64,000 nt of DNA. Source: Lichenicoccus sp964246745. Lineage in GTDB: Bacteria; Pseudomonadota; Alphaproteobacteria; Acetobacterales; Acetobacteraceae. The translations under genes were made by a program, and so were the position numbers. The DNA lies in contig CAXTRK010000013.1 in NCBI GenBank assembly GCA_964246745.1, positions 1 through 64,000 of the forward strand, in the 5' to 3' direction. This document shows positions 33,823-46,108 of this stretch, one piece after another. Below the pieces are notes generated by a model that had not been told where the DNA came from, ran no database searches, and saw only the letters and a program-made list of their open reading frames with translations. The stretch's first letter is position 1; the number at the start of each line of letters is the position of its first letter.

Positions 33823-34848
33823 TCAGGCGATGCCGGCGCGCAGCAGGTCGTGCACGTGCAGGATGCCGACCGGACGCAGCGCCCCATCCACGACGAACAG
33901 GCTGGTGATCGGCCTGGGACCGGCATTCATCAGGTGCAGCGCTTCCGCCGCCAGCGTGTCGGGTGCGATCGTGCGGGGTGCGGCGTTCATCACTCCGCCG
34001 GTGCGCAGGTTGCGCAGGTCGCGATCGATCGCGCGGCGCAGATCGCCGTCGGTGATGATCCCGATCAGGCGGCCTGCCGGGTCGATGATGCCGAGACAGC
34101 CGAACGCCTTGCTGGTCATCAGCATGACCGCCTGGAGCATCGGCAGGTCGGGGCCCGCAAGCGGAATCATGTCGCCGACGTGCATCAGCTCTGAGACGCG
34201 GCGCAATCGTGCGCCCAGGCGGCCACCCGGATGGAACAGGCCGAAATCGCTGGCGGTGAAGCCGCGGCGCTGCAACAGGGCGACGGCAAGCGCATCGCCG
34301 AGAGCGAGCTGCATGGTCGTGCTGGTGGTGGGAGCCAGGCCCATGGGGCAGGCTTCGGCCGCGTCCGGCAGGGGCAGCACGATGTCGGCGCCGCGCGCCA
34401 GGCTTGACTCCGGCCGCGACGTCATCGCGATCAAAGGTATGCCGAAACGCTTGCAATGGCCGATCACGTCGGCGAGCTCCGTGGTTTCTCCGGAGTTTGA
34501 CAGCATGAGCACAGCATCGTCTGGCTGGATCATGCCGAGGTCGCCGTGCGAGGCTTCGGCCGGATGGACGAACAAGGAGGGCGTTCCGGTCGAGGCAAGA
34601 GTGGCCTGGATTTTGCGGCCGACGTGACCCGACTTGCCGATGCCGCAGACGACGACGCGTCCGGGCAGGGCCGCGATCACGTCGAGCGTCCGCGTCAGGC
34701 CTGTGGCCAGCGGCTCACCGGGCGAGATGGCGCGTTCAAGGCTGGCGAGACCGTGCGCTTCGGTGCGTAGAACCTCGGCCGCGATCCGCAGATCGGCGGT
34801 CAAGCCCGCGCTCCGTTCCGCCCTTGGGTTCGGCAGGGTGTCCATCAT
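33823..34848 (-). CDS. kdsD: arabinose-5-phosphate isomerase (KdsD/KpsF)
   Basis: A 341-aa sugar isomerase that converts ribulose 5-phosphate to arabinose 5-phosphate, the precursor of Kdo in lipopolysaccharide. The SIS domain carries VVVCGIGKSGHVGRKI, TGTPSLFVHPAEASHGDLGM and LMLSNSGETTEL. Two CBS domains fill the C-terminal half (about residues 215-341). I choose the ATG pair at 34848/34845, with AGG about 11 bases upstream. The lptC gene follows after 17 bases, linking Kdo supply to LPS export. Confidence 0.95.
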   Translation of the reverse strand: MMDTLPNPRAERSAGLTADLRIAAEVLRTEAHGLASLERAISPGEPLATGLTRTLDVIAALPGRVVVCGIGKSGHVGRKIQATLASTGTPSLFVHPAEASHGDLGMIQPDDAVLMLSNSGETTELADVIGHCKRFGIPLIAMTSRPESSLARGADIVLPLPDAAEACPMGLAPTTSTTMQLALGDALAVALLQRRGFTASDFGLFHPGGRLGARLRRVSELMHVGDMIPLAGPDLPMLQAVMLMTSKAFGCLGIIDPAGRLIGIITDGDLRRAIDRDLRNLRTGGVMNAAPRTIAPDTLAAEALHLMNAGPRPITSLFVVDGALRPVGILHVHDLLRAGIA

Positions 34849-34954
34849 GAAAGTCTGCCTGGCGCGCTCCGTCCGCATCGACTGCCGTGTTCTCAATCGG
34901 CTGGTATGCTGGGCTTGCGCGCTGCGGTCAAATGGTAGGCCGTTACGAGATGTC

Positions 34955-35626
34955 TCAATGCGAGAAGATGTCCGGGGTGTCATATCCAAGCAGATCGAGC
35001 CGAGCCCGCGCCGGCAGGAACGCGAAGGCGGCCAGCGCCAGCTCCAGCCGGTCCTCGCGTATGAGCAACCCCTCGAGCCGCTCCCACAGCGCATGCAGAT
35101 GAAGCACGTCGGAGGCGGCATAGGCGAGTTGCTCGGCGGACAGTTCGGGGGCGCCCCAGTCGGAACTCTGCTGCTGCTTGTTCAGCTCGACTCCGAGCAG
35201 GTCCCGGCAGAGCTCGCGCAGCCCCTGACGGTCGGTGTACGTGCGTACCAGCTTGGCGGCGATCTTGGTGCAGCGCACTGGCGCGACCGTGATGCCGAGC
35301 GCGTGTTGCAGGATGCCCACATCGAAACGCGCAAAATGCATCAGCTTGATGACGGACGTGTCGGCAAGCAGACGTTTCAAGTTCGGGCATGCGGCGCCTT
35401 GGCCGCCGAGCGCTTGCGGGATGATCTGCACGAGATGCGCCTCGGAGCCGCCCGATCCGTGAATGCCGCCGCAGAGCTGCACCAGGCAGAGACGGTCGCG
35501 ATGGGGATTGAGGCCCATGGTCTCAGTGTCGACGGCAACGACCGGCTCGAAGCGAACATCGTCAGGGAGATCATGTTTATGCAGATGGATGGTGGCGTTC
35601 GGCATGAACTGCGTGACGCTCATCAT
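34955..35626 (-). CDS. rnd: ribonuclease D-type 3'-5' exonuclease (short form)
   Basis: A 223-aa DEDDy exonuclease lacking the C-terminal HRDC domains of E. coli RNase D, a short form common in alphaproteobacteria. The catalytic motifs are VVAVDTETMGL (Asp-X-Glu), LMHFARFDVGIL and YAASDVLHLHAL (Tyr and Asp). It likely trims the 3' ends of stable RNAs. ATG 35626 has AAAGG about 6 bases upstream, and the in-frame extension to 35704 runs into the tRNA gene, so it is rejected. It is located between tRNA-Leu and kdsD on the same strand. Confidence 0.92.
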   Translation of the reverse strand: MMSVTQFMPNATIHLHKHDLPDDVRFEPVVAVDTETMGLNPHRDRLCLVQLCGGIHGSGGSEAHLVQIIPQALGGQGAACPNLKRLLADTSVIKLMHFARFDVGILQHALGITVAPVRCTKIAAKLVRTYTDRQGLRELCRDLLGVELNKQQQSSDWGAPELSAEQLAYAASDVLHLHALWERLEGLLIREDRLELALAAFAFLPARARLDLLGYDTPDIFSH

Positions 35627-35660
35627 CCGACCTTTTGGCAACCTTCTGGCGATACGTCCT

Positions 35661-35747
35661 TGGTGCCCAGGAGAAGACTCGAACTTCCACGTCCTTTCGG
35701 ACACAGGTACCTGAAACCTGCGCGTCTACCAATTCCGCCACCTGGGC
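35661..35747 (-). tRNA. tRNA-Leu (anticodon CAG), 3' CCA encoded
   Basis: The reverse strand reads GCCCAGG (acceptor 5' arm), a D-arm with GGCGGAATTGGTAGACGC, an anticodon stem CAGGT/ACCTG closing the loop TTCAGGT (anticodon CAG), and a long class II variable arm. The T-arm is GGAAGTTCGAGTCTTC, and CCTGGGC pairs perfectly with the 5' arm before A and an encoded CCA at 35663-35661. The long variable arm and the CAG anticodon identify leucine. It lies just upstream of rnd. Confidence 0.97.
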
Positions 35748-35901
35748 AAAGGATGGGGCTGCCCTCTAGCCCTGACCCGCGATCGCGTCAACCACAAGCA
35801 CGAGAGCGGAGGCACTCCATTGAGGCGGCAATCCGGTTCCGATAGGGATGCACGCTCGGTGGCCGGATCATGGCGCCGTGACGGACGAGGACAGGGCTGA
35901 G

Positions 35902-36843
35902 ATGCGCAGCGTGGCGACGGTGTTTGGCGGGTCGGGCTTCCTTGGACGATACATCGTCAAAAGGCTGGCGGCGGCGGGTTATGTGGTGCGGGTCGCCGTG
36001 CGCAATCCGGCCTATGCCAACGTGCTCCGGCCCATGGGACGCGTTGGCCAGATCGGCCCGTTCTTCGCATCGCTCACGGACGAGGACTCGGTGGCGCGCG
36101 CGGTGGAGGGCGCCGCAACCGTGATCAATCTGGTCGGCATCCTGGCGGAGAAGAGCCGTGGCGAGTTCAACCGCATCCATGTCGAGGGCGCCGGCCGGGT
36201 CGCCCGGCTTGCCGCGGCGGGAGGGGCTGCGCAGATGCTGCAGATGTCCGCGATCGGAGCGAGCGCCGACAGTCCGAGCCAATACGGCAGGAGCAAGTTC
36301 GCCGGCGAGGAAGCGGTGCGGGCGGCGTTCGGCAAGGCCATCGTGCTGCGCCCATCGATCGTCTTCGGACCGGAGGACGCGTTTTTCAATCGTTTTGCCG
36401 CGATGAGCCGGATTGCGCCGGTGATGCCGGTGTTCTGCGGCGACACGCGATTTCAGCCGGTCTATGTCGGCGATGTCGCCGACGCCGCAATCACTGCCCT
36501 CGGCCGCGCCGACATGGAAGGACACACGTTTGAGCTGGGCGGCCCCAAGGTCTGGCGTTTCCGCGAGCTGCTGGCATGGATGCTGCAGGAACTGCGGCGC
36601 AAGCGCGTCATGGTCGATGTGCCGATGGGCCTCGCGCGCTTGCAGGCCGGCCTGCTTGAGCATGTTCCGGGAAAACCGTTGACCCGCGACCAGTTGGCGA
36701 TGCTGGGGCGTGACAACGTCGTGGCCGATGGCGCCGAAGGATTTGGCTCGCTCGGCATCCTGCCAACGCCGTTGGAGCTGGTGGTGCCGAGCTATATCGG
36801 GCGTTTCCGTGCCGGCGGCGGCAAGCGCGATGTGCCGGAATAG
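35902..36843 (+). CDS. NDUFA9-like NAD(P)-binding epimerase-family protein
   Basis: A 313-aa extended short-chain dehydrogenase. The N-terminal nucleotide loop is VFGGSGFLGRYIVKRLAAAG, and VINLVGILAEK, QMSAIGASADSPSQYGRSK and VLRPSIVFGPEDAFFNRF follow. The combination matches the family related to complex I subunit NDUFA9, common in alphaproteobacteria. The Tyr-X3-Lys pair (YGRSK) is kept. The substrate is unknown; roles in quinone or complex I biology are suggested for relatives. ATG 35902 has AGGACAGGG upstream; GTG 35878 is an alternative. A gap of 177 bases separates it from gltD. Confidence 0.88.
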   Translation: MRSVATVFGGSGFLGRYIVKRLAAAGYVVRVAVRNPAYANVLRPMGRVGQIGPFFASLTDEDSVARAVEGAATVINLVGILAEKSRGEFNRIHVEGAGRVARLAAAGGAAQMLQMSAIGASADSPSQYGRSKFAGEEAVRAAFGKAIVLRPSIVFGPEDAFFNRFAAMSRIAPVMPVFCGDTRFQPVYVGDVADAAITALGRADMEGHTFELGGPKVWRFRELLAWMLQELRRKRVMVDVPMGLARLQAGLLEHVPGKPLTRDQLAMLGRDNVVADGAEGFGSLGILPTPLELVVPSYIGRFRAGGGKRDVPE

Positions 36844-37020
36844 GTCCGAAGCGGTCCTTATTCATCGCCCCTTCGGCGCATGACGACCAAATAAACCTGG
36901 CAATCCTTGAAAGCGCGTCAGTAAACCTGCCTTTTATCTGGGCGCAGGCTGCCTTAATCTCGCCACACCGTCTTGAAGCCCCCAACTCGGAAGGCTACGG
37001 CCAGGTCGCGAGAACCGCCA

Positions 37021-38490
37021 ATGTCCGACGCCATGTTGCACTTCACGCACCGGCCTCAGCATCAGCCTGACACGCGCAGCGTCGATGCACGACGCGCCGA
37101 CTTCAACGAGATCTATCATTCGTTCGAGCCGGAGGGCGCCTCCGAGCAGGCCGGGCGCTGCTCGCAATGCGGGGTGCCATTCTGCTCGGTGCATTGTCCG
37201 CTCTCCAACAACATTCCTGATTGGCTGAAGCTGACCGCGGAGGGACGTCTCGAGGAAGCCTATGAGGTGAGTTCGGCGACCAACAATTTCCCGGAGATTT
37301 GCGGCCGCATCTGTCCGCAGGATCGTCTCTGCGAAGGCAATTGCGTCATCGAGAAGGGCTTCGAGAGCGTGACCATCGGCGCGGTCGAGCGCTTCATCAC
37401 CGACACCGCCTTCGAACGCGGCTGGGTGCGGGCGATTACCCCGCGACGGGAGCGCGCGCAGTCGGTCGGCATCATCGGCGCCGGTCCAGGCGGTCTCGCA
37501 TGCGCCGAGCAGCTTCGCAGGCAGGGCTATCAGGTGGATGTCTATGATCGCCACGACCGCATCGGCGGCCTGATGATCTACGGCATTCCCGCCTTCAAGC
37601 TGGAGAAGCAGATCATCGCGCGCCGCCATGCGCTGTTGGAGGCGGGCGGCATCCGTTTCCATCTCGGGCGAGGGATCGGCGCCGAGGACAGCGACGAGAC
37701 CATCGCCTTTGCCACGCTGCGCGCCCGCCATGACGCGGTGCTGATCGCAACCGGGGTGTACAAGTCGCGCGAACTTGGTGGACCCGGATCCGGCCTTCCT
37801 GGAATGGTCCGGGCAATCGACTATCTGACCGCTTCGAACCGGCAGGGACTGGGCGACGCGGTGCCCGAGTTCGAGAGCGGCCTGCTTGATGCCGCTGGCA
37901 AGAACGTTGTCGTCATCGGCGGCGGCGACACCGCGATGGACTGCGTCCGTACCGCGGTCAGGCAGGGCGCCGCCTCGGTGAAGTGCCTGTATCGTCGTGA
38001 CCGCGACAACATGCCCGGCTCACTCCGCGAAGTGAAGAACGCCGAGGATGAGGGTGTCGAGTTCGTCTGGCTGGCGGCTCCCGAGGCCTTCCTTGGGGAC
38101 GCGCGCATCACCGGGGTGCGTGCGACGCGCATGAAGCTCGGGTTGGCGGATGCTTCGGGCCGACAGACGGTCGGGCCCGAGAAGGATGGCGGCTTCACCT
38201 TGCCTGCGGACCTGGTGGTCAAGGCGCTCGGCTTTGATCCTGAGGATCTGCCGACGCTCTGGGGCGAGAGCGCGCTTGAGGTGTCGCGTTGGGGCACGCT
38301 CAAGGTCGGGCGCACGTCATTCATGACCAGCCTGCCTGGCGTCTTCGCCGCCGGCGACATCGTGCGCGGCGCCAGCCTGGTGGTCTGGGCGATACGCGAC
38401 GGCCGCGATGCCGCCGCCAGCCTGCACCGCTATCTGTCTGAAAGCGAGCAGGTCAATCAGCAGACCGTATCGCAGATCGCCGCGGAGTGA
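37021..38490 (+). CDS. gltD: glutamate synthase [NADPH] small subunit
   Basis: A 489-aa flavoprotein that passes electrons from NADPH to the large subunit. The N-terminal adrenodoxin-reductase-like region binds two 4Fe-4S clusters through CSQCGVPFCSVHCPL and CGRICPQDRLCEGNC. The FAD site is GIIGAGPGGLACAEQLRRQG, and the NADPH site is VVVIGGGDTAMDCVRTA. GVFAAGDIVRGASLVVWAI closes the FAD domain. ATG 37021 is preferred over an in-frame start at 36973. gltB begins 5 bases after the stop, in the unusual order small then large subunit. Confidence 0.97.
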   Translation: MSDAMLHFTHRPQHQPDTRSVDARRADFNEIYHSFEPEGASEQAGRCSQCGVPFCSVHCPLSNNIPDWLKLTAEGRLEEAYEVSSATNNFPEICGRICPQDRLCEGNCVIEKGFESVTIGAVERFITDTAFERGWVRAITPRRERAQSVGIIGAGPGGLACAEQLRRQGYQVDVYDRHDRIGGLMIYGIPAFKLEKQIIARRHALLEAGGIRFHLGRGIGAEDSDETIAFATLRARHDAVLIATGVYKSRELGGPGSGLPGMVRAIDYLTASNRQGLGDAVPEFESGLLDAAGKNVVVIGGGDTAMDCVRTAVRQGAASVKCLYRRDRDNMPGSLREVKNAEDEGVEFVWLAAPEAFLGDARITGVRATRMKLGLADASGRQTVGPEKDGGFTLPADLVVKALGFDPEDLPTLWGESALEVSRWGTLKVGRTSFMTSLPGVFAAGDIVRGASLVVWAIRDGRDAAASLHRYLSESEQVNQQTVSQIAAE

Positions 38491-38495
38491 CGCTC

Positions 38496-43028
<4,533 letters not shown>

Positions 43029-43117
43029 ATGGAGGCGCGCTCGCTCGACAGGACCCGGTGCGGCCTGTAGGTGACGGGGCCTCCATGTGTTGCCGCGTGC
43101 TGATCCAGGAGCCTTGA

Positions 43118-44152
43118 ATGCGTCCGTTCCTCTCCCGCCGCCTGCTGCTTGGCGGGCTCGCAGGCGCCGCACTCTCGTCTAGCCGCATGAGCTGGGCGGA
43201 CGCGGCCGAGCATATGATTGCTGTCGGCACCTGGGGAGGCGCCTACGCACGGGCGTTGCATGAGCTGGTCGGCATGCCGCTGCTGCGAAACGATCATCTC
43301 GGCGTCCGGCAGGTGATCGCGGACGAGCAGGCACGTGTGGCACACATCATGACGCCCACGGCCAACCCGCATCTCGATGTGGCGCTGCTCTCCGACACCG
43401 ACGCCTATCGATTGTCGCTTCGGCAGATTTTTACGCCGGTGACCACGGACGGGGTGCGCAGTCTGCCGCGCATCGCCTCAGGCAAACGCGCGCCCTACGG
43501 GGTTCCGCAAAGTCAGACGGCGCTGTGCATTGCCTATAACGAAAGCAAGCTCTCCCGCCCGCCGCGCAGCTTCGAGGATCTGTTCGAGGCGGCAAAGCAG
43601 GGCCATGTCGGCTTTTCCGACGAACTTGCGATCCACAATCTCGCCGCCGCCGCGATCGCCCAGCGTCGTGCCGCCGCCAGCATGGAAACCGCCAGATCGA
43701 CCTTCCTGGCGCTGAAGCGGTCCGGCAAGCTGCGCCTCTATCCGACCAACGAGGCTCTGGGCACCGCCTTGGACAGCGGCGAGATCATCATGGCGCCGAT
43801 GTGGCGCTCGCGGGCCTACCAGTGGCGCGAGGCTGGCCGCGACGTAGGCAACGTGGTGCCGTTCGAGGGCGCCATCCCGTTCACCATCTACGCGTGCGTT
43901 CCCAAAGGCGGTCATCAGACGCAATCCGCCATGCTCTATCTGGAGCAGTTGCTGCACTCGGACGTCCAAGTGTCCATGGCCAAGCGCCTGGGCCTGCTGC
44001 CAACGGTCATCGATGCCCGGATCGATGAGTCGCTGTTGCGCAGGATCGGCTTTACCGCGCAGGAACGCGCGCAATTCCGCCCGCTTTCGCTTTCGTCGGT
44101 CGCTCAGCATGGCTTGGCACTCCGGCAATTCTGGGATCAGGCGTTGGCCTGA
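43118..44152 (+). CDS. periplasmic substrate-binding protein (PotD-like), orphan
   Basis: A 344-aa protein with a twin-arginine-like signal (LSRRLLLGGLAGAALSSS, residues 5-22). A type II periplasmic-binding fold resembling spermidine/putrescine or iron ABC-transporter binding proteins follows (IAVGTWGGAYARALHE, YGVPQSQTALCIAYNESKL, PRSFEDLFEA). No permease or ATPase gene is nearby, so it may be an orphan that serves a transporter elsewhere. AGGAG lies about 8 bases before ATG 43118. Only 5 bases separate its stop from the TTG of the GT9 gene, so the two are likely co-transcribed. The ligand is unknown. Confidence 0.8.
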   Translation: MRPFLSRRLLLGGLAGAALSSSRMSWADAAEHMIAVGTWGGAYARALHELVGMPLLRNDHLGVRQVIADEQARVAHIMTPTANPHLDVALLSDTDAYRLSLRQIFTPVTTDGVRSLPRIASGKRAPYGVPQSQTALCIAYNESKLSRPPRSFEDLFEAAKQGHVGFSDELAIHNLAAAAIAQRRAAASMETARSTFLALKRSGKLRLYPTNEALGTALDSGEIIMAPMWRSRAYQWREAGRDVGNVVPFEGAIPFTIYACVPKGGHQTQSAMLYLEQLLHSDVQVSMAKRLGLLPTVIDARIDESLLRRIGFTAQERAQFRPLSLSSVAQHGLALRQFWDQALA

Positions 44153-44157
44153 GTGCG

Positions 44158-45075
44158 TTGCGAGTTCTGTTCATCACATCGACCCGGCTTGGAGATGCGG
44201 TGCTTTCAACCGGAATGCTCGATTATCTGCGCCGGCACCATCCGGAGGCGCGCTTCACCATCGCCTGCGGCCCTGTCGCCGCCGGGTTGTTCGACCGGCT
44301 GCCGGGGCGTGAACGCACCCTGATCATCGAGAAGCGGCGTGGCGATCTGCACTGGTGGCGGCTGTGGCGGCAATGCGTCGGCACGCGATGGGATCTGGCC
44401 GTCGATCTGCGCGGTTCGGCGGTCACCTGGCTGTTGCCGGCGAGGCGGCGCGCGGTGATGCGCGGCGGCCGCAGGCCGGGACATCGCACCACGCATCTCG
44501 CGCGCGTGCTCGGGCTTGATCCGGCGCCCAGTCCGGTGGTCTGGACCGCGGCGGCTGATCGTGCCGCGGCCGCCTCGCTGCTGGGGTCCGGCCGGGTGCT
44601 GATCGGTCTGGGGCCGACGGCGAACTGGTCCGGGAAGGTGTGGCCGGCGAGTCGTTTCGCCACGCTGTTCGGTCGCCTGGCGGAGGCGGTTCCGGGCGCA
44701 GTGCCGGTGATCTTCGCGGGGCCAGGTGCTGCGGAGCGCGCGATGGCGGCCCCTTTGCTCGCCGCTCTGCCGCAGGCCGTCGATCTCTGCGGCAGGCTGT
44801 CGCTGCCCGAAGCGGCGGCGTGCCTTGCCCGCTGCGACCTGTTCATCGGCAATGATTCCGGGCTGATGCATCTCGCCGCCGCGACTGGCGCGCCAACGCT
44901 CGGACTGTTCGGCCCCAGCCGCGCCGACGAGTATGCGCCGGTCGGGCGGCGCACCCGCGCCGTCATCGCTCCGGGCGCTCCGGGCGTAGCGCCGATCACC
45001 GGTCTGCGAGTGGAGAGCGTGCTCGCAGCCGCTCTGCCGCTGTTGGCGTCAACGTTGAGCCCCGCGCCGTGCTGA
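44158..45075 (+). CDS. glycosyltransferase family 9 (heptosyltransferase-like)
   Basis: A 305-aa GT-B enzyme like ADP-heptose:LPS heptosyltransferases. It has the N-terminal LFITSTRLGDAVLSTGML, a middle IGLGPTANWSGKVWPASRF and the C-terminal donor-site FIGNDSGLMHLAAATGAPTLGLFG. It probably adds a sugar to LPS core or another envelope glycan in the cytoplasm. The start is TTG 44158 (no ATG or GTG fits the conserved N-terminus), 5 bases after the binding-protein stop. A GT4 gene follows after 7 bases. Confidence 0.93.
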   Translation: MRVLFITSTRLGDAVLSTGMLDYLRRHHPEARFTIACGPVAAGLFDRLPGRERTLIIEKRRGDLHWWRLWRQCVGTRWDLAVDLRGSAVTWLLPARRRAVMRGGRRPGHRTTHLARVLGLDPAPSPVVWTAAADRAAAASLLGSGRVLIGLGPTANWSGKVWPASRFATLFGRLAEAVPGAVPVIFAGPGAAERAMAAPLLAALPQAVDLCGRLSLPEAAACLARCDLFIGNDSGLMHLAAATGAPTLGLFGPSRADEYAPVGRRTRAVIAPGAPGVAPITGLRVESVLAAALPLLASTLSPAPC

Positions 45076-45082
45076 GGGCCGC

Positions 45083-46108
45083 GTGCTGAGGATCGCCCAT
45101 GTCATGGCCGGCAGCCAAGCCGGCGGCGCCGAGCTGTTCTACGAGCGCCTTGCGGTGGCGCAGCATCAGGCCGGCGATCCGGTGCTGGCGCTGATCCGCG
45201 GCGATGCGCGGCGGGCCGCGCGCCTGCGGCAGGGCGGCCTGGAGCCTCATCAATTCCGCTTCGGCGGCGGCCTTGATCTGCTCACTCGCCCACGGCTTGG
45301 TCGTGCCTTGCGCGCGTTTGCGCCGCGCGTGACCGTCGCCTGGATGCGCCGTGCGGCGCGCATGACTCCGCGTGGCGACTGGGTGCTGGCCGGCAGGCTG
45401 GGCGGCTTTTACGATCTGTCGAGCTATCGTCGGTGCGACCACCTGATCGGCAACACGCGCGGCATAACCGACTGGATCGAATCGCAGGGCTGGCCCGCGG
45501 CGCGCGTGCACCACCTGCCGAACTTCGCCGACGATCATGGCGCGCTGCGCAAGGTGCGCCCGGATTGGCTGCCGCCGGCAACCCGGCTCGTGCTGGCGCT
45601 GGGACGGCTGCATCGCAACAAGGCGTTCGACGTGCTGATCCGCGCGGTGGCCAGGCTGCCGGAAGCGATGCTGCTGATCGCGGGAGAGGGGCCGGAGCGC
45701 GCGTCCCTGGAAGCGCTGGCGCGTCGCGAGGGAGTGGGCAGCCGACTCAGCATGCCGGGCTGGCGCGATGATGCCGCCGCTCTGCTCGCCGCCGCCGATA
45801 TGCTGGTCTGTCCGTCGCGCCATGAGCCGCTCGGCAACGTCATCATCGAAGCGTTCGCCGCGCGCGTGCCCGTGGTCGCAGCCGCGTCGCAGGGACCGCT
45901 CGAGCTGATCACCAGCGGCGTCGACGGCCTGCTGGCGCCGATTGACGATCCGGTGGCACTCGCCGCCGCCATCTCCACCGTGTTGGACGATCCGGCGCTT
46001 GCGGCGCGGCTTGCCGCTGCCGGGCGGGCGCGGTTCGAGGCGGAGTTCGCGCTTGCACCGGTATTGTCGCGCTGGCGCGATTTCCTGAGCGGCGCGGAGA
46101 AAGCCTGA
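45083..46108 (+). CDS. glycosyltransferase family 4
   Basis: A 341-aa GT-B retaining glycosyltransferase. The N-terminus IAHVMAGSQAGGAELFYERL binds the acceptor side. The C-terminal Glycos_transf_1 domain shows VLALGRLHRNKAFDVLIRA, LLIAGEGPERASLEAL, and the donor-binding VCPSRHEPLGNVIIEAFAAR with the conserved E-X7-E. The start is GTG 45083. The stop overlaps the asnB ATG as TGATG. With the GT9 neighbour it likely builds part of the LPS core or an exopolysaccharide; specificity is unknown. Confidence 0.93.
   Translation: MLRIAHVMAGSQAGGAELFYERLAVAQHQAGDPVLALIRGDARRAARLRQGGLEPHQFRFGGGLDLLTRPRLGRALRAFAPRVTVAWMRRAARMTPRGDWVLAGRLGGFYDLSSYRRCDHLIGNTRGITDWIESQGWPAARVHHLPNFADDHGALRKVRPDWLPPATRLVLALGRLHRNKAFDVLIRAVARLPEAMLLIAGEGPERASLEALARREGVGSRLSMPGWRDDAAALLAAADMLVCPSRHEPLGNVIIEAFAARVPVVAAASQGPLELITSGVDGLLAPIDDPVALAAAISTVLDDPALAARLAAAGRARFEAEFALAPVLSRWRDFLSGAEKA

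Noticed and set aside
35627..35704. A longer rnd start reaching into the tRNA-Leu gene
   Set aside because: It would translate tRNA sequence and has no ribosome site, whereas ATG 35626 has AAAGG at good spacing.
36890..36915. A sigma-54-like TGGCA...TTG sequence upstream of gltD, tempting because gltBD can be nitrogen-controlled
   Set aside because: The spacing between the GG and GC-type elements is two bases short and the -12 element reads TTGAA rather than TTGC.
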